Source: Crateriforma sp964453205 (GTDB lineage Bacteria > Planctomycetota > Planctomycetia > Pirellulales > Pirellulaceae). Taken from it: a DNA stretch of 64,000 nucleotides. The stretch is from NCBI GenBank assembly GCA_964453205.1, contig CAYVRC010000005.1, forward strand, positions 15,412 through 79,411. The letters run 5' to 3'. Under the pieces are notes generated by a model, which was given only the letters and a program-made list of their open reading frames with translations, was not told the origin of the DNA and did no database searches. This document shows, piece by piece, positions 43,201-51,551 of the stretch. Each line of letters starts with the position of its first letter. The stretch's first letter is position 1. The position numbers were made by a program, and so were the translations under genes.

Positions 43201-43642
43201 TCACGAGCGGATCGATCCGCTCGGGTTCGCGCTCGAGCATTTCGATTCACTCGGCCGCTGGCGACAAACCTACAGCGACGACTTGGCGATCGATGCCAGC
43301 GGAACGTTGGCCGACGGACGTGTGCTCGACGGCTTGTCGGACTTGAAACGGTACTTGGCCGACCAAGACGAATCCGTTCGCCGGACGCTGGCGACCAACT
43401 TGGTCGCTTATGTCACCGGACGCGCCGAATCGATCTCCGATTCGATGTTGATCCGGCGCGTGGCGGACCAGTTGGGTGAAACGCCGCAGCTGTCCTCCGC
43501 GCTGACGCTGATCATGCAAAGCCCTCAGTTTCAAAAAACGCGAGGCCACGACGCAACGCTCGTGACGCCTCACTCCCCCGCCTCCCATTCACCCGCCCCA
43601 CGATCCCCAGCCCTCCGATCCCCCGAGGAAGCGACGCCATGA
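40202..43642 (+). CDS. DUF1592-type planctomycete cytochrome protein (DUF1587/1592/1588/1585)
   Basis: 1146-aa secreted protein with a hydrophobic leader at about residues 30-43. A CLDCH haem motif lies at 64-68. A DUF1587-like segment follows (LRRLTNAQYEYCIEDLTGVRF, about 142-165) and a central beta-rich region (about 385-560). DUF1592 (ILVSPEFLYLGEH), DUF1588 (GALLTATSAPLRTSPVKRG) with a second haem motif CMSCHERIDPLG near residue 997, and DUF1585 (TNLVAYVTGRAES) complete it. A short Ser-Pro-rich tail ends the protein. The stop overlaps the DUF1552 gene by 4 bases. The set is common in planctomycetes; electron transfer or polymer breakdown has been suggested for such proteins but is not established. 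Confidence 0.92.
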   Translation: MSRPRSERLPSRSVCCVKHRRLRLGHESSFASLLFVFFVSVGISREAAGEVAVAPAADVLQTYCLDCHTGAGAEARLDLEMLLSQPVEPRWQDWRRVARVLDSQEMPPEDAAQPDESERRELGRAIDESLEQLFLSAADDPGPSQLRRLTNAQYEYCIEDLTGVRFDLRDRLVPDSVGSSGFTNAATGQFMQADTLERYLEAAKQIAGHAVLGAGPLYFSEQAGATGMELASIKRIQEIYRTHGFRTGAGEGAEPYRTHLFAQAFEVAWRFRHRKALGFETKTLDRWAAESDLTPAFARHVWDTLNMPDPPYPLSELIDRWQAWPEPDAIGGDKDEAVGKLAGQLDQHMRSLQERLAGSASAEEEAALLTWNSIEIPDAKTFLVTARRRLLRKDDGNFTLDLNNADLFDKDGTVLLRISVESADQTEQVSSAVVIFENPEFKIRYNDRSDSAEVPLARVIKPESLRDLNPGSNPDGEAITSSDFVVGTGQTRTIAIELPEDSRSGQLTLHARLDQKLGRDRIVRVVIDDVTNSRVRSYSSLLRDQSSEAMSDWESGLETFAASLPQISHGEPAPSDRDPIPRPFDATYNTSERNYFHTAVKYYRDDDFLVRYLLTPDVARELQTAWTDLLTSFDFHDVNLRFVVSRYQLAEPDRPDQSALRVASLTPEWIESLPEEPRSFIAAYKAEYDAMHSARRSAQTRHLQDLIEFASRAWRQPLDAHQKQTLKAFYQTQRDEQGLDHEEAVRATIARILVSPEFLYLGEHVADGDGPARLSDFELAGRMAAVLWSSLPDASLLQAAESGALSKPDELKAQVLRMTASPKTRRFADEFFGQWLGFYQFDRFRGVDTNQFPEFDDDLKESLHDEAISFFEYLIRQDRPYHEILTADFAFLNPTIARHYGIEWDAGEGGGDQIRLVDDVTDHHRGGVLSLGALLTATSAPLRTSPVKRGDWILRRLLGTPVPPPPADAGSIAAEEVLGDGKTVRERLEAHRQSPECMSCHERIDPLGFALEHFDSLGRWRQTYSDDLAIDASGTLADGRVLDGLSDLKRYLADQDESVRRTLATNLVAYVTGRAESISDSMLIRRVADQLGETPQLSSALTLIMQSPQFQKTRGHDATLVTPHSPASHSPAPRSPALRSPEEATP

Positions 43643-45021
43643 CCGCCGAACCATCACCACGCCGACCTTTGCGTCGCCGAAGTTTCCTGAAATCTTGTCT
43701 GGGCGGAACCGGAATCAGCTTGGCACTCCCGTGGCTGGATTCGATGCCCGTCCACGCGAACGACTCCGGCAAACTGCAGCGGGCGGATTCGGACTCAGAC
43801 GGTCCGCCGGTGCGATTCGGTTGCTTCTTTTTTTCCAACGGCGTCGAACCCGAACATTGGTGGGCGAAACCGGCTGGCTCGGGGATCCGTTACGGCCACG
43901 GGCTTGATCCGCTACGCGGTCATTCCCAGGACATCACGTTCATCAAGGGTCTGTTCAACGAACAAGCCGCGTCGCACCCGAGTCCGCACATGGGGCGGAT
44001 GGCCAATCTGTTGTCAGGGGCTTGGGTCAGCCAGGATCAATCCGAGATCCGTGTCGGCCGAACCATGGACCAAGTCATGGCCGAACGTCTCGGCCGACAG
44101 ACGGCGCTGCCGAGTTTGTGCTTGGGCGTCGAGCCGACCGAGTTGCGACTCGAAGACGGCCTTTCGATGATCTACGGGTCCTGCATCTCTTGGGCCTCGG
44201 ACATCAAACCGGCGACCAAGGAGATCTATCCGGCGCGGGTTTACGATTTGATCGTCGGCAACCAAGGAAACCGGGATCGTGATCGCAGCATTTTGGACGC
44301 GGCGGTGGCGGACGCCGGGCGGCTCCGGAACAAGCTGTCGGCGGCGGACCGGATCAAGTTGGACGAATACTTCGAATCCATCCGTGACATCGAAAACCGC
44401 ATCGACCGGGCCGGTCGGGACGACGCCTTGGAAGGTTGGCGTCCGTCGATCGACCAACCGACCTTTGGCCGACCCGACGACGACTTGCCGCAGAACGTCT
44501 CCGAACACATGCGGTTGATGTTGGACCTGATCGTGCTGGCGTTCCAAATGGACAAGACGCGTATCGCGACTTGCATGCTGAACAACGACTTGTCCCAGAT
44601 GAATTTCGGTTTCCTGGATGGCGTCCAGGGAAGTCTGCATCTGGATCTGACGCACAACGGTCGTGACCCGGACCTGGAGGCGATGTATCTGAAGACGAAT
44701 CAGTTTCATGCGTCGCAGTTCGCCTACTTGATCGACCGCATGAAACGAATCGAAGAAGGCGATTCGACGTTGCTGGACAATTCGATCCTGATGTTCTGTT
44801 CGAACCTGTTCGACGGGGATCGCCACCAAGCCGACGAAATGCCGGTGTTGTTGGCCGGAGGCGGCGGCCAGACACTTCGCCACGGCCGCGTCCTGGACGT
44901 CAGCGAACGCCCCGTCGACGAACGCCGCGCTTGCAACCTCTATCTGTCGATCATGGACCGCATGGGACTGGAACTTCCTCGATTCGGAGATGCGACGAAC
45001 CGACTCGCCGGACTCGGGTGA
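43639..45021 (+). CDS. DUF1552 domain protein
   Basis: 460-aa protein with a Tat-like leader (RRRSFLKSCLGGTGISLALPWLDS). It has the DUF1552 blocks RFGCFFFSNGVEPEHWW, DITFIKGLFNE, MGRMANLLSGA and SMIYGSCISWAS, and a C-terminal SILMFCSNLFDGDRHQADEMPVLLAGGGG. The reaction is unknown. Coupling by a 4-base overlap to the DUF1592 gene is the standard planctomycete pair, analogous to DUF1549/DUF1553 with DUF1501 at 6475-10014. It converges with the ThuA gene across an 80-base gap. Confidence 0.93.
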   Translation: MTAEPSPRRPLRRRSFLKSCLGGTGISLALPWLDSMPVHANDSGKLQRADSDSDGPPVRFGCFFFSNGVEPEHWWAKPAGSGIRYGHGLDPLRGHSQDITFIKGLFNEQAASHPSPHMGRMANLLSGAWVSQDQSEIRVGRTMDQVMAERLGRQTALPSLCLGVEPTELRLEDGLSMIYGSCISWASDIKPATKEIYPARVYDLIVGNQGNRDRDRSILDAAVADAGRLRNKLSAADRIKLDEYFESIRDIENRIDRAGRDDALEGWRPSIDQPTFGRPDDDLPQNVSEHMRLMLDLIVLAFQMDKTRIATCMLNNDLSQMNFGFLDGVQGSLHLDLTHNGRDPDLEAMYLKTNQFHASQFAYLIDRMKRIEEGDSTLLDNSILMFCSNLFDGDRHQADEMPVLLAGGGGQTLRHGRVLDVSERPVDERRACNLYLSIMDRMGLELPRFGDATNRLAGLG

Positions 45022-45101
45022 CGCAGGTGTCAACAATCAGGCGCGCCGATGCCCCGGGGGTGCGCAGCGGGCGCTGTTGTCAGGCCGGTCCGCCTCTTCG
45101 T

Positions 45102-45935
45102 TCATTGCATGGCCCAGGTCCAGCCCGCCGCGGTGATCGCCTGCCAAGGCTCGGCCATCATGGTTTCGTTGTGATGGCCCAAAGAGATGCCAAAGACTTT
45201 GACGCCTTGCGTTTCGTTGGTCCAGATCACCGGCTCGTCCTTGTGCGTTTCGTCGCTGTGGGCGGTGGCCAGCACGGTCGTCCCCGGCCAGACTTGTTCG
45301 ATGATGTACAGCTCGCCGTTGGGCGTGTCCCAAGCTTTCCCGTCCAAGACTTCCAGAATCGGATGATCCTTGCCCGCATCGGTGGGCACGACTTTTAAGC
45401 TGTGCTTGGTCTTTTCGTGTCGTCGGCTGGTCACGCCCAAGAATTCGCGCCAGACATCGGCCGTCGGCGCGTTTCGGTAACTGTGCATGCTGCAGTGAAC
45501 GACGATGGCGGGGATTTTCGTCCGCCGGTGTGCCGCGACGATGCCTTTGACAAAGTCGCCGTCGGTGACGCCGCCGAAGCATTCGTTGTGAACGACAATG
45601 TCGAAACCGTCGATCCAATCACCGCTGCGGTAGACGTCGGCCTTGATGTCCTTTTTGTCGCCGTATTCGATGATCGTCCAATCGATATTCCCGAAACGCT
45701 CGGACAGGCTTTCGCTGATGATTTGTTTTTGATTCTGATAGTCGTGACAACAGCCGCCGGTGATCAACAAAGCCTTGACGGTCGCTTTGCCGCTGTCGGC
45801 CGATGATCGCACTTGCGTCTTGGCGACCGGGGCGGAAAGCTCGACGGTTTGACCGAGGCAAACGCTGACGCACAGCGAAGCGAACACGAGGACGACACAA
45901 CGTCCGACAAGATTCATGGGGCGGATAGGATTCAT
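45102..45935 (-). CDS. ThuA domain protein
   Basis: 277-aa secreted protein with a signal peptide (residues 1-29) and a ThuA (trehalose utilisation, glutamine amidotransferase-like) fold. It has KALLITGGCCHDYQNQ, FDIVVHNECFGG, AIVVHCSMHSYR near the position of the amidotransferase nucleophile elbow, and a WTNETQGVKVFGISLGHH segment. Such domains are widespread in planctomycetes in sugar-related loci; activity is not known. The start is ATG 45935, with ATG 45917 as alternative. Confidence 0.88.
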   Translation of the reverse strand: MNPIRPMNLVGRCVVLVFASLCVSVCLGQTVELSAPVAKTQVRSSADSGKATVKALLITGGCCHDYQNQKQIISESLSERFGNIDWTIIEYGDKKDIKADVYRSGDWIDGFDIVVHNECFGGVTDGDFVKGIVAAHRRTKIPAIVVHCSMHSYRNAPTADVWREFLGVTSRRHEKTKHSLKVVPTDAGKDHPILEVLDGKAWDTPNGELYIIEQVWPGTTVLATAHSDETHKDEPVIWTNETQGVKVFGISLGHHNETMMAEPWQAITAAGWTWAMQ

Positions 45936-46545
45936 GGTTCCGGGTCACAAGTGGAAGGTGGGGCGGGGTGGACCAGCCATCATAACCCGCTGCCAAATGA
46001 CCCGGTGCCAGGCAGTCGATACGACGATGTCACGAATCAAGACGTGACCCGACGCTGCCGGCTTTGGACGAAGCACTCGACAAGTCGGCTGACCTCTGCA
46101 CGCACGGTGAAGCGGAATCGGGCATCCGCGCGGGCACGGCCGCCACTCGGGGGAACAAACGAAAAAGGCCCGTGACCATTCGATCAAGTTTTCACGCAGA
46201 CGCCCCGTCAGCCAGGCAACAGGCAAGCTCGGTTCGCCTCGGGAAGGTCGGGCCTCCGGCCACGGTCGCCACGAGTTTTCCATTCCGCCGCGGCGTGTCG
46301 TGGCCGACGGAATTTCGTGGTTTCGGGATGCCGGATTCGCCCCCGATCCCACGGACGTCCGATCGATCCGCAAAACTTGTGGCAGCTAGGATTCATTTGT
46401 CCTATCATTGACGCCACTCAGAAAATGAGTGTCGGCCGCCGCACGGCCATGGGCATGCCGGCGTGGACCACCGAAATGAAACTTCGACCAGCGCCCGTCG
46501 ATGTATCAGATGACAGTCGTTATTGCTCTCACCCAGTAGCCGCGC
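45936..46545. other. Intergenic region, no gene seen
   Basis: About 610 bases between the divergent ThuA and ECF sigma genes. Frames here look like random GC-rich translation. A 7-base inverted repeat (GCCACGA at 46268-46274, TCGTGGC at 46298-46304) is present and may be chance. Promoters for both genes must be here, but I could not place them with confidence. Confidence 0.4.
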
Positions 46546-47136
46546 ATGATTTCGCCCAAGTCTCCAGCTTCACCCACCCCCGAGCCCACTGGGCTCGGCG
46601 AGTCAGATGACTTCGCGGGTGACGAGCTGCTGCAATCGTTCGAATCCCAGTTCCGCGTGTTGGCCAGCCGCATGCTGTCCGAATTCCCCGTGGTAAAACG
46701 CTGGGAGCAAACGGATGACATCATTCAAGCCTCGTTAATGAACGTGCATCGTCATCTGCGATCGGCGGAGATTCAGTCGGAGCTGCATCGACGGCGTCTT
46801 GCCGCCCGAGTGATCCGGCATCAGCTTTTGGATCTAGCCAGACATTACCGCAACAAGTCGTCGCATGCGGCCAATCACGAATCAACCGAAGGTCGCATTC
46901 CTCCAACTTCTTCGCCGGCCGAGACGCCAGGACTGCAAGAATGGGCGGAGTTCCATCAGCGCGTCGGTGAATTGCCGGCACGACTTCGTGATTCGTTCGA
47001 ATTGATCTGGTACGGCGGACTGAGCCATGCGGAAACGGCATCGAATCTGGGGATCAGCCAGCGCCAATGCCAACGCCGCTGGCGTGAGGCGAAGATCGAG
47101 GTTGCCCGAGGACTCCGATACGATCTTCTGTTCTGA
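46546..47136 (+). CDS. ECF RNA polymerase sigma factor
   Basis: 196-aa sigma-70 family protein. Region 2 is at about residues 25-100 (RWEQTDDIIQASLMNVHRHL...RVIRHQLLDLARHY). Region 4 is at about 135-190 (LPARLRDSFELIWYGGLSHAETASNLGISQRQCQRRWREAK), the helix-turn-helix for -35 recognition. The type resembles planctomycete ECF groups found beside Ser/Thr kinases. The kinase gene starts 17 bases downstream, so phosphorylation of the sigma factor or of a shared target is likely. No anti-sigma gene is adjacent. Confidence 0.9.
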   Translation: MISPKSPASPTPEPTGLGESDDFAGDELLQSFESQFRVLASRMLSEFPVVKRWEQTDDIIQASLMNVHRHLRSAEIQSELHRRRLAARVIRHQLLDLARHYRNKSSHAANHESTEGRIPPTSSPAETPGLQEWAEFHQRVGELPARLRDSFELIWYGGLSHAETASNLGISQRQCQRRWREAKIEVARGLRYDLLF

Positions 47137-47153
47137 CGCCTTGGGAACCCAAC

Positions 47154-50100
47154 ATGGCTGACTCGTCGAGTGACTCGCAGACGACCGAGGTCTCGCGCCT
47201 CGATCCGTCAATGCAAGAACGGGTTGAACAGCGCCTTGATCGTTGGGAGACACTGCAGGCCGCCGGGGTTGCGGCCACGCCCGAGGAACTTGCCGGCGAC
47301 GACCAAGCGATTGTGGAAACGCTTCGCGAGCGAATCGAGATGCTCAAGGCGTTTTCGCGTTTCGAGCAGCAATCGACGACAGCGCCGCCTTCGCAGGTCG
47401 ACGGGTACCGGATCGTTCGCGAGATCGGCAAGGGCGCGAACTCCATCATTTATCTGGCCCAGCAGACCTTCCCCGGCCGCATGGTTGCTTTAAAGCTGCT
47501 CTGCAACGTTGCTGCACGCCCGAGGCTCGAACAAAGATTTCGGCTGGAGGCGGATGTGCTCGCGTCGCTGCAACACCCAAATATTGCGAGGATTTATGAC
47601 GCCGGGATCGCCAACGTCTGGGGCGCTAAACGTCTTTACTTCACCATGGAGTGGATTGACGGGACGAACGTCCAACAGCATGTCACGGACAGGAAGACTC
47701 AGTCGCACGACTGGACCCCAGAGGACACGGTTCGTCTGTGTCTTCACTTTGCTGACGCCTTGTCCGAGGCGCACTCGCTGGGAGCCGTCCATCGTGATTT
47801 GAAACCGGACAACATGCTGGTGATGGCAGACGGGACCCCCAAGCTGATCGATTTCGGACTCGCTGCGGTTCGATCCGATTCCGACGTGGAGACTGGTGAA
47901 TCGACCCAGGACGGTTTCGTCGGGACACGCTGTTACATGAGCCCGGAACAATTCAGCGGAAGCCCCGCGTCCATCGACACGCGGACCGACATCTACGGTT
48001 TCGGCGTCGTTTTGTACCAGCTATTAACCGATCGACTTCCCTACCCGATCGAAGACAAGACCGTTTGGGAAACAGCCGAAATCGTACGGCATCAGCCGCC
48101 GACTCCGATCAGGCGTATCAACCGACGATGCTCGCATGACCTGGAGACGATTCTTCAGACATCCCTGAGGAAGGCACCTTCTGAGCGATATCAGTCGATG
48201 ACTGAGTTTGCCGATGACTTGCGTCGGTATTTGCAGGGTCGCCCCATCCGGGCCAAGCGAATCCACATCGGGGCTGTGGTTGGGAAATGGTGCCGACGAC
48301 ACCGCACCGCCGCGTTGACTTCCGCGTTGGCGGTCACGGTCATGTTGGCGCTGTTGATGGCGACGCTTGTCGCCACGGCAAAAGTAGCTCGGCAATCGAC
48401 CCGGCTGACTCAGGCGAACCGGCAGCTTCAATCGCAGCAGCTTGAACTTGTCGGGGCCAATCAAGAACTGGAAACGACGGTTGATCGACTGACGCGCAAG
48501 GCGTTTAGCAAGTCATTGCTCCGGCTGTCTATGCTCGCGGACCAAGACCGCAAACACACTTACCAACAACTGTTGGATCAGCAACTTTTCCCCAACCAAC
48601 TTCGATCGTTCGCCTGGAATATCCTGACGCAATCTGTTCGTCCGAACCGTATCGACTGGGTTGCTGACACGAAGGGCATCTACGACATCGCGATTTGTGA
48701 TGATGGCGATTGGTGCGCGACCAGCGGACCTTCTGCAATTCGAGTTTGGGACTGTACCACGCAAGAGCTTCTCGCCCAGTATCAAACCGACGACGTTGAT
48801 CCCTCGGTTCCGCTTTCACTACTGGAAGATCCGCAGGCAGTCTGTTTTGTTTGTTTCGACGGCGGTGCCAGAAGGCTATCGGTCGATCAGGACGAAACCA
48901 CCATGGTCATTCCACCTTCGGCGCGTCGAATCACAGCGTTGTTCACCGCTTCCGCGCGAGATCTTTGCTTGACATTGGACCAGTCCGGTACGCTCGAGTG
49001 TCGAAATCTGTCGGAGAACCGACTACTGTGGAAAAGATTCATCTTGGAAAGCCAGGGCATCGCAATCCGCGCGGACGAACTCGGCCAGCGGTACGCCGCG
49101 GTATCGCGAAACGGCGAGATCGTGATCGGACTTGCCGAGTCAGGCGAGGTCACCAGTCGGCAGAACGCGAGGACGACCAAGGGAAGCACACCTCATTGGC
49201 GGCGAGCGCGGATTTCTCACGATCTCAATTCCGTGAGCCTCTGTCAGGAACGATCCAAGGCATTGGTTTGGGATGTGATTCGCAAGGAACCAAGACGATC
49301 TTTCGATCACTTGGAGGCAGCGCCAGACATCGCCTTTGTGGAAGCGGGTGCGACGCGATCCGAACCGGCATACCTTGTTTCGGGACGCAACCGTATCGTC
49401 AAATGGTCGGGGACGTCCGAGGGCGCGATCGTCTACAGCGACAAGCCGGTAGCTGCTGGCGACAAGACGGACCAGTCGACGACAAACGGTGGGGCGATCC
49501 GAGCTGCAACGCCTGTCGCCGTTGCGGTCGCAAGAGAACAAGATCGCGTCGCAATCGCCATGTCGGATGGCCGGTTGTTGATCGATTCCATTTACGGAAA
49601 CCACCTGTTTCAACGATGGCCGACTGCCAGGTCGACGGTCGCCGGGCTGGCGCTGTCGACTGACGGCAAGCGACTGGCGGCTTACGCAGGTGGCGGCAGC
49701 ATCAGCATTCACGACACGAGAAACGGCAAGATTCTTTGGGAGGCCAACGGCAATCGAAGACGGACGCATGACATTCATTTCGCCGGCAATGACCAATGGA
49801 TCATTGCTCGACGCCACAAGCATCTCGTGTCGGCCTTTAACGCGGCGTCAGGCAACCTCGTGAGCGAGGTGATTGTTCCAAGCGCAAGCAGACGGATGTT
49901 GAAGGTCCGCGATCGATTTCTGCTGGGGATTGCGGCGGATCAATTAGCATTCCTAACCCTGAAGAGCGCATCCAAAGGCATCTCATTCGGACCTGTGCCT
50001 CATGGGATCAATGGCCCCATCCAAATAGCTCGCCAAGATTCGAATACCGGGCGCATCGCACTTTCCCACGATGACGGAATCGTCACCGTCGGGCAGATCA

Positions 50101-50534
50101 CTCAGGGCGATCGGTTTCAACTTCTCGCGGAGCAGTGGCTTGGTCATGTCCGCGCCATGACTTGGCTGCCTGGGCAGCACCGACTCGTCACAGGAGACCA
50201 GGATGGCTCAGTGGTTCTTTGGGGCACGCCCCCGCCGGACGCAGGCCCCCGAGGCGGTCGACGATCAATGGAGGAGATCAGTCGAACTCGCCCGAACAGT
50301 TATCCGGTCGGAAGCTTGGCCGTATCGCCCGATGGCACGACGATGGCCAGTGGCGCTTTCAATGGCGATGTCATTTTTTGGGACACGGTCACCATGGAGC
50401 CACAACTTGTCGTCTCCACCGAACTGATCCCAATCCGAGACATGGCGTTTTCGTCCGACGGAAGAACGTTGGTCATCGGTGGCAAAGGCGATCACATGGC
50501 CGTCTTTCGCACCTCGGACGCAGGTCGGCCGTAG
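47154..50534 (+). CDS. Membrane Ser/Thr protein kinase with WD40-like repeats
   Basis: 1126-aa protein. The kinase domain (about residues 85-365) has the Gly loop IGKGANSIIYLAQ, ATP Lys in VALKLL (K114), catalytic HRDLKPDN (about 213-220), DFG at 233-235 and SPEQ in the activation segment; all key residues are intact. A transmembrane helix lies at about 387-408, then a coiled-coil-like Gln-rich stretch. The C-terminal 650 residues form WD40-like propellers (ITAL, LALSTDGKRLAAYAGGG, LAVSPDGTTMASGAFNGDVIFWD). It probably senses an envelope signal and acts with the ECF sigma factor encoded just upstream. Confidence 0.92.
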   Translation: MADSSSDSQTTEVSRLDPSMQERVEQRLDRWETLQAAGVAATPEELAGDDQAIVETLRERIEMLKAFSRFEQQSTTAPPSQVDGYRIVREIGKGANSIIYLAQQTFPGRMVALKLLCNVAARPRLEQRFRLEADVLASLQHPNIARIYDAGIANVWGAKRLYFTMEWIDGTNVQQHVTDRKTQSHDWTPEDTVRLCLHFADALSEAHSLGAVHRDLKPDNMLVMADGTPKLIDFGLAAVRSDSDVETGESTQDGFVGTRCYMSPEQFSGSPASIDTRTDIYGFGVVLYQLLTDRLPYPIEDKTVWETAEIVRHQPPTPIRRINRRCSHDLETILQTSLRKAPSERYQSMTEFADDLRRYLQGRPIRAKRIHIGAVVGKWCRRHRTAALTSALAVTVMLALLMATLVATAKVARQSTRLTQANRQLQSQQLELVGANQELETTVDRLTRKAFSKSLLRLSMLADQDRKHTYQQLLDQQLFPNQLRSFAWNILTQSVRPNRIDWVADTKGIYDIAICDDGDWCATSGPSAIRVWDCTTQELLAQYQTDDVDPSVPLSLLEDPQAVCFVCFDGGARRLSVDQDETTMVIPPSARRITALFTASARDLCLTLDQSGTLECRNLSENRLLWKRFILESQGIAIRADELGQRYAAVSRNGEIVIGLAESGEVTSRQNARTTKGSTPHWRRARISHDLNSVSLCQERSKALVWDVIRKEPRRSFDHLEAAPDIAFVEAGATRSEPAYLVSGRNRIVKWSGTSEGAIVYSDKPVAAGDKTDQSTTNGGAIRAATPVAVAVAREQDRVAIAMSDGRLLIDSIYGNHLFQRWPTARSTVAGLALSTDGKRLAAYAGGGSISIHDTRNGKILWEANGNRRRTHDIHFAGNDQWIIARRHKHLVSAFNAASGNLVSEVIVPSASRRMLKVRDRFLLGIAADQLAFLTLKSASKGISFGPVPHGINGPIQIARQDSNTGRIALSHDDGIVTVGQITQGDRFQLLAEQWLGHVRAMTWLPGQHRLVTGDQDGSVVLWGTPPPDAGPRGGRRSMEEISRTRPNSYPVGSLAVSPDGTTMASGAFNGDVIFWDTVTMEPQLVVSTELIPIRDMAFSSDGRTLVIGGKGDHMAVFRTSDAGRP

Positions 50535-50966
50535 TATTCCAACACAGCTTGGCTCTCGAACGCAACCGTCTTGGTGAGCCGCTGGCCGTAAGGCCTCGGG
50601 CAGACGCGAGAGGCCTGGCCGCTGACGCGATCACGGCTCACAAGATCGAGGAACGGTTGCATTTTCGCCTATCCGAAAATGAAGCCGCGGCCGAATACCG
50701 GGCAGCCTCGACCGGACCCGAGGATTCGGAAGCCTTCTCTGCACGCTGACGTGAACTTGGGATCTTTCCCATCTGATTTCGACGAATTTTCAAATTCTTC
50801 TCCGATTTGATGTCGGGTTCGATCAGATTTCTTCGCAGGGACGGGTGAGCAGGCGATTGTGTTGTGTCTGCCGTTCACTGCCCGCCCCGATCGACCCAAC
50901 CATGATTCGCCTGCACATCGAATGTGGCCGACGGAACGCCCCGAGACGCCCCAGGCCGAAGGCGTC
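50535..50966. other. Intergenic region with a nested palindrome
   Basis: About 430 bases after the kinase gene. The palindromic element at 50574-50641 is listed separately. The rest (50642-50966) becomes more AT-rich towards 50800, and I see no gene in it. Confidence 0.45.
50574..50641. repeat. Nested inverted repeat, REP-like element
   Basis: Outer arms GTGAGCCG (50574-50581) and CGGCTCAC (50634-50641) enclose inner arms AGGCCTC (50591-50597) and GAGGCCT (50610-50616). A 12-base segment, GGCAGACGCGAG (50599-50610), also occurs at 11672-11683 in another gene-end spacer. It starts 39 bases after the kinase stop codon, so it may act as a 3' mRNA hairpin or be a dispersed REP-type palindrome. 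Confidence 0.55.
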
Positions 50967-51344
50967 ATGACGACCTCACAGGATCTCATTCCGACGGCCG
51001 ACGCCTTAGCGATCGCCAAACTGCTGGGTGATGTCGCCGGCATGGATGCCGACGTCCCCCAACAAAAAGGCCTGCTCATGCGGGGACTCACCCAGCTCAC
51101 CGATGCGGACGGCTGGTTGTGGTCCCTTGCGTCTTCGGACCACGGCAAGAACCAGTCCATCTCCCTGGACGTCATCCACGAGGGGCTGACCGACGATCAG
51201 TTTGCAGGCTGGCTGGAGGCAAGCCAGACCGCCGACCCGCCACTGCCCGAGGACGAGCCCATCACGCGGTGCCTCCCTTGGGAGGATGGACGAAAACACT
51301 TGCTGTCAATACTATCCGAAATCATGTCACCAGCCCCGGAATAG
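50967..51344 (+). CDS. Short protein resembling the sensory half of planctomycete LuxR-type regulators
   Basis: 125 aa from ATG 50967 (ATG 50922 is a longer alternative). The sequence AIAKLLGDVAGMDADVPQQKGLLMRGLTQLTDADGWLWSLAS and ISLDVIHEGLTDDQFAGWLEA resembles, from memory, the N-terminal GAF-like part of planctomycete LuxR-family regulators. No helix-turn-helix domain follows before the stop or in any frame up to 51551. It is therefore either a truncated regulator (pseudogene) or a stand-alone sensor. The DNA downstream becomes AT-rich at once, which suggests a rearrangement joint. Confidence 0.5.
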   Translation: MTTSQDLIPTADALAIAKLLGDVAGMDADVPQQKGLLMRGLTQLTDADGWLWSLASSDHGKNQSISLDVIHEGLTDDQFAGWLEASQTADPPLPEDEPITRCLPWEDGRKHLLSILSEIMSPAPE

Positions 51345-51551
51345 ACGTGTATTCACAACATAGGATTCGCGAAACTCGGTTCCGGGCGAGCGAACGCAAA
51401 CGCGAAACCACGCCAAAACACGATTGTGCTCAAAGTGATGTTTCGACATCTCAGTAAGCAAAGATCAATGTAACCGGTCCTAGCAAGCCAGGCTCGAACG
51501 CCCCCTGCAAGAACAAAACAAGAAGATTCGCTTTTAAAGTTTTTTGAAATC

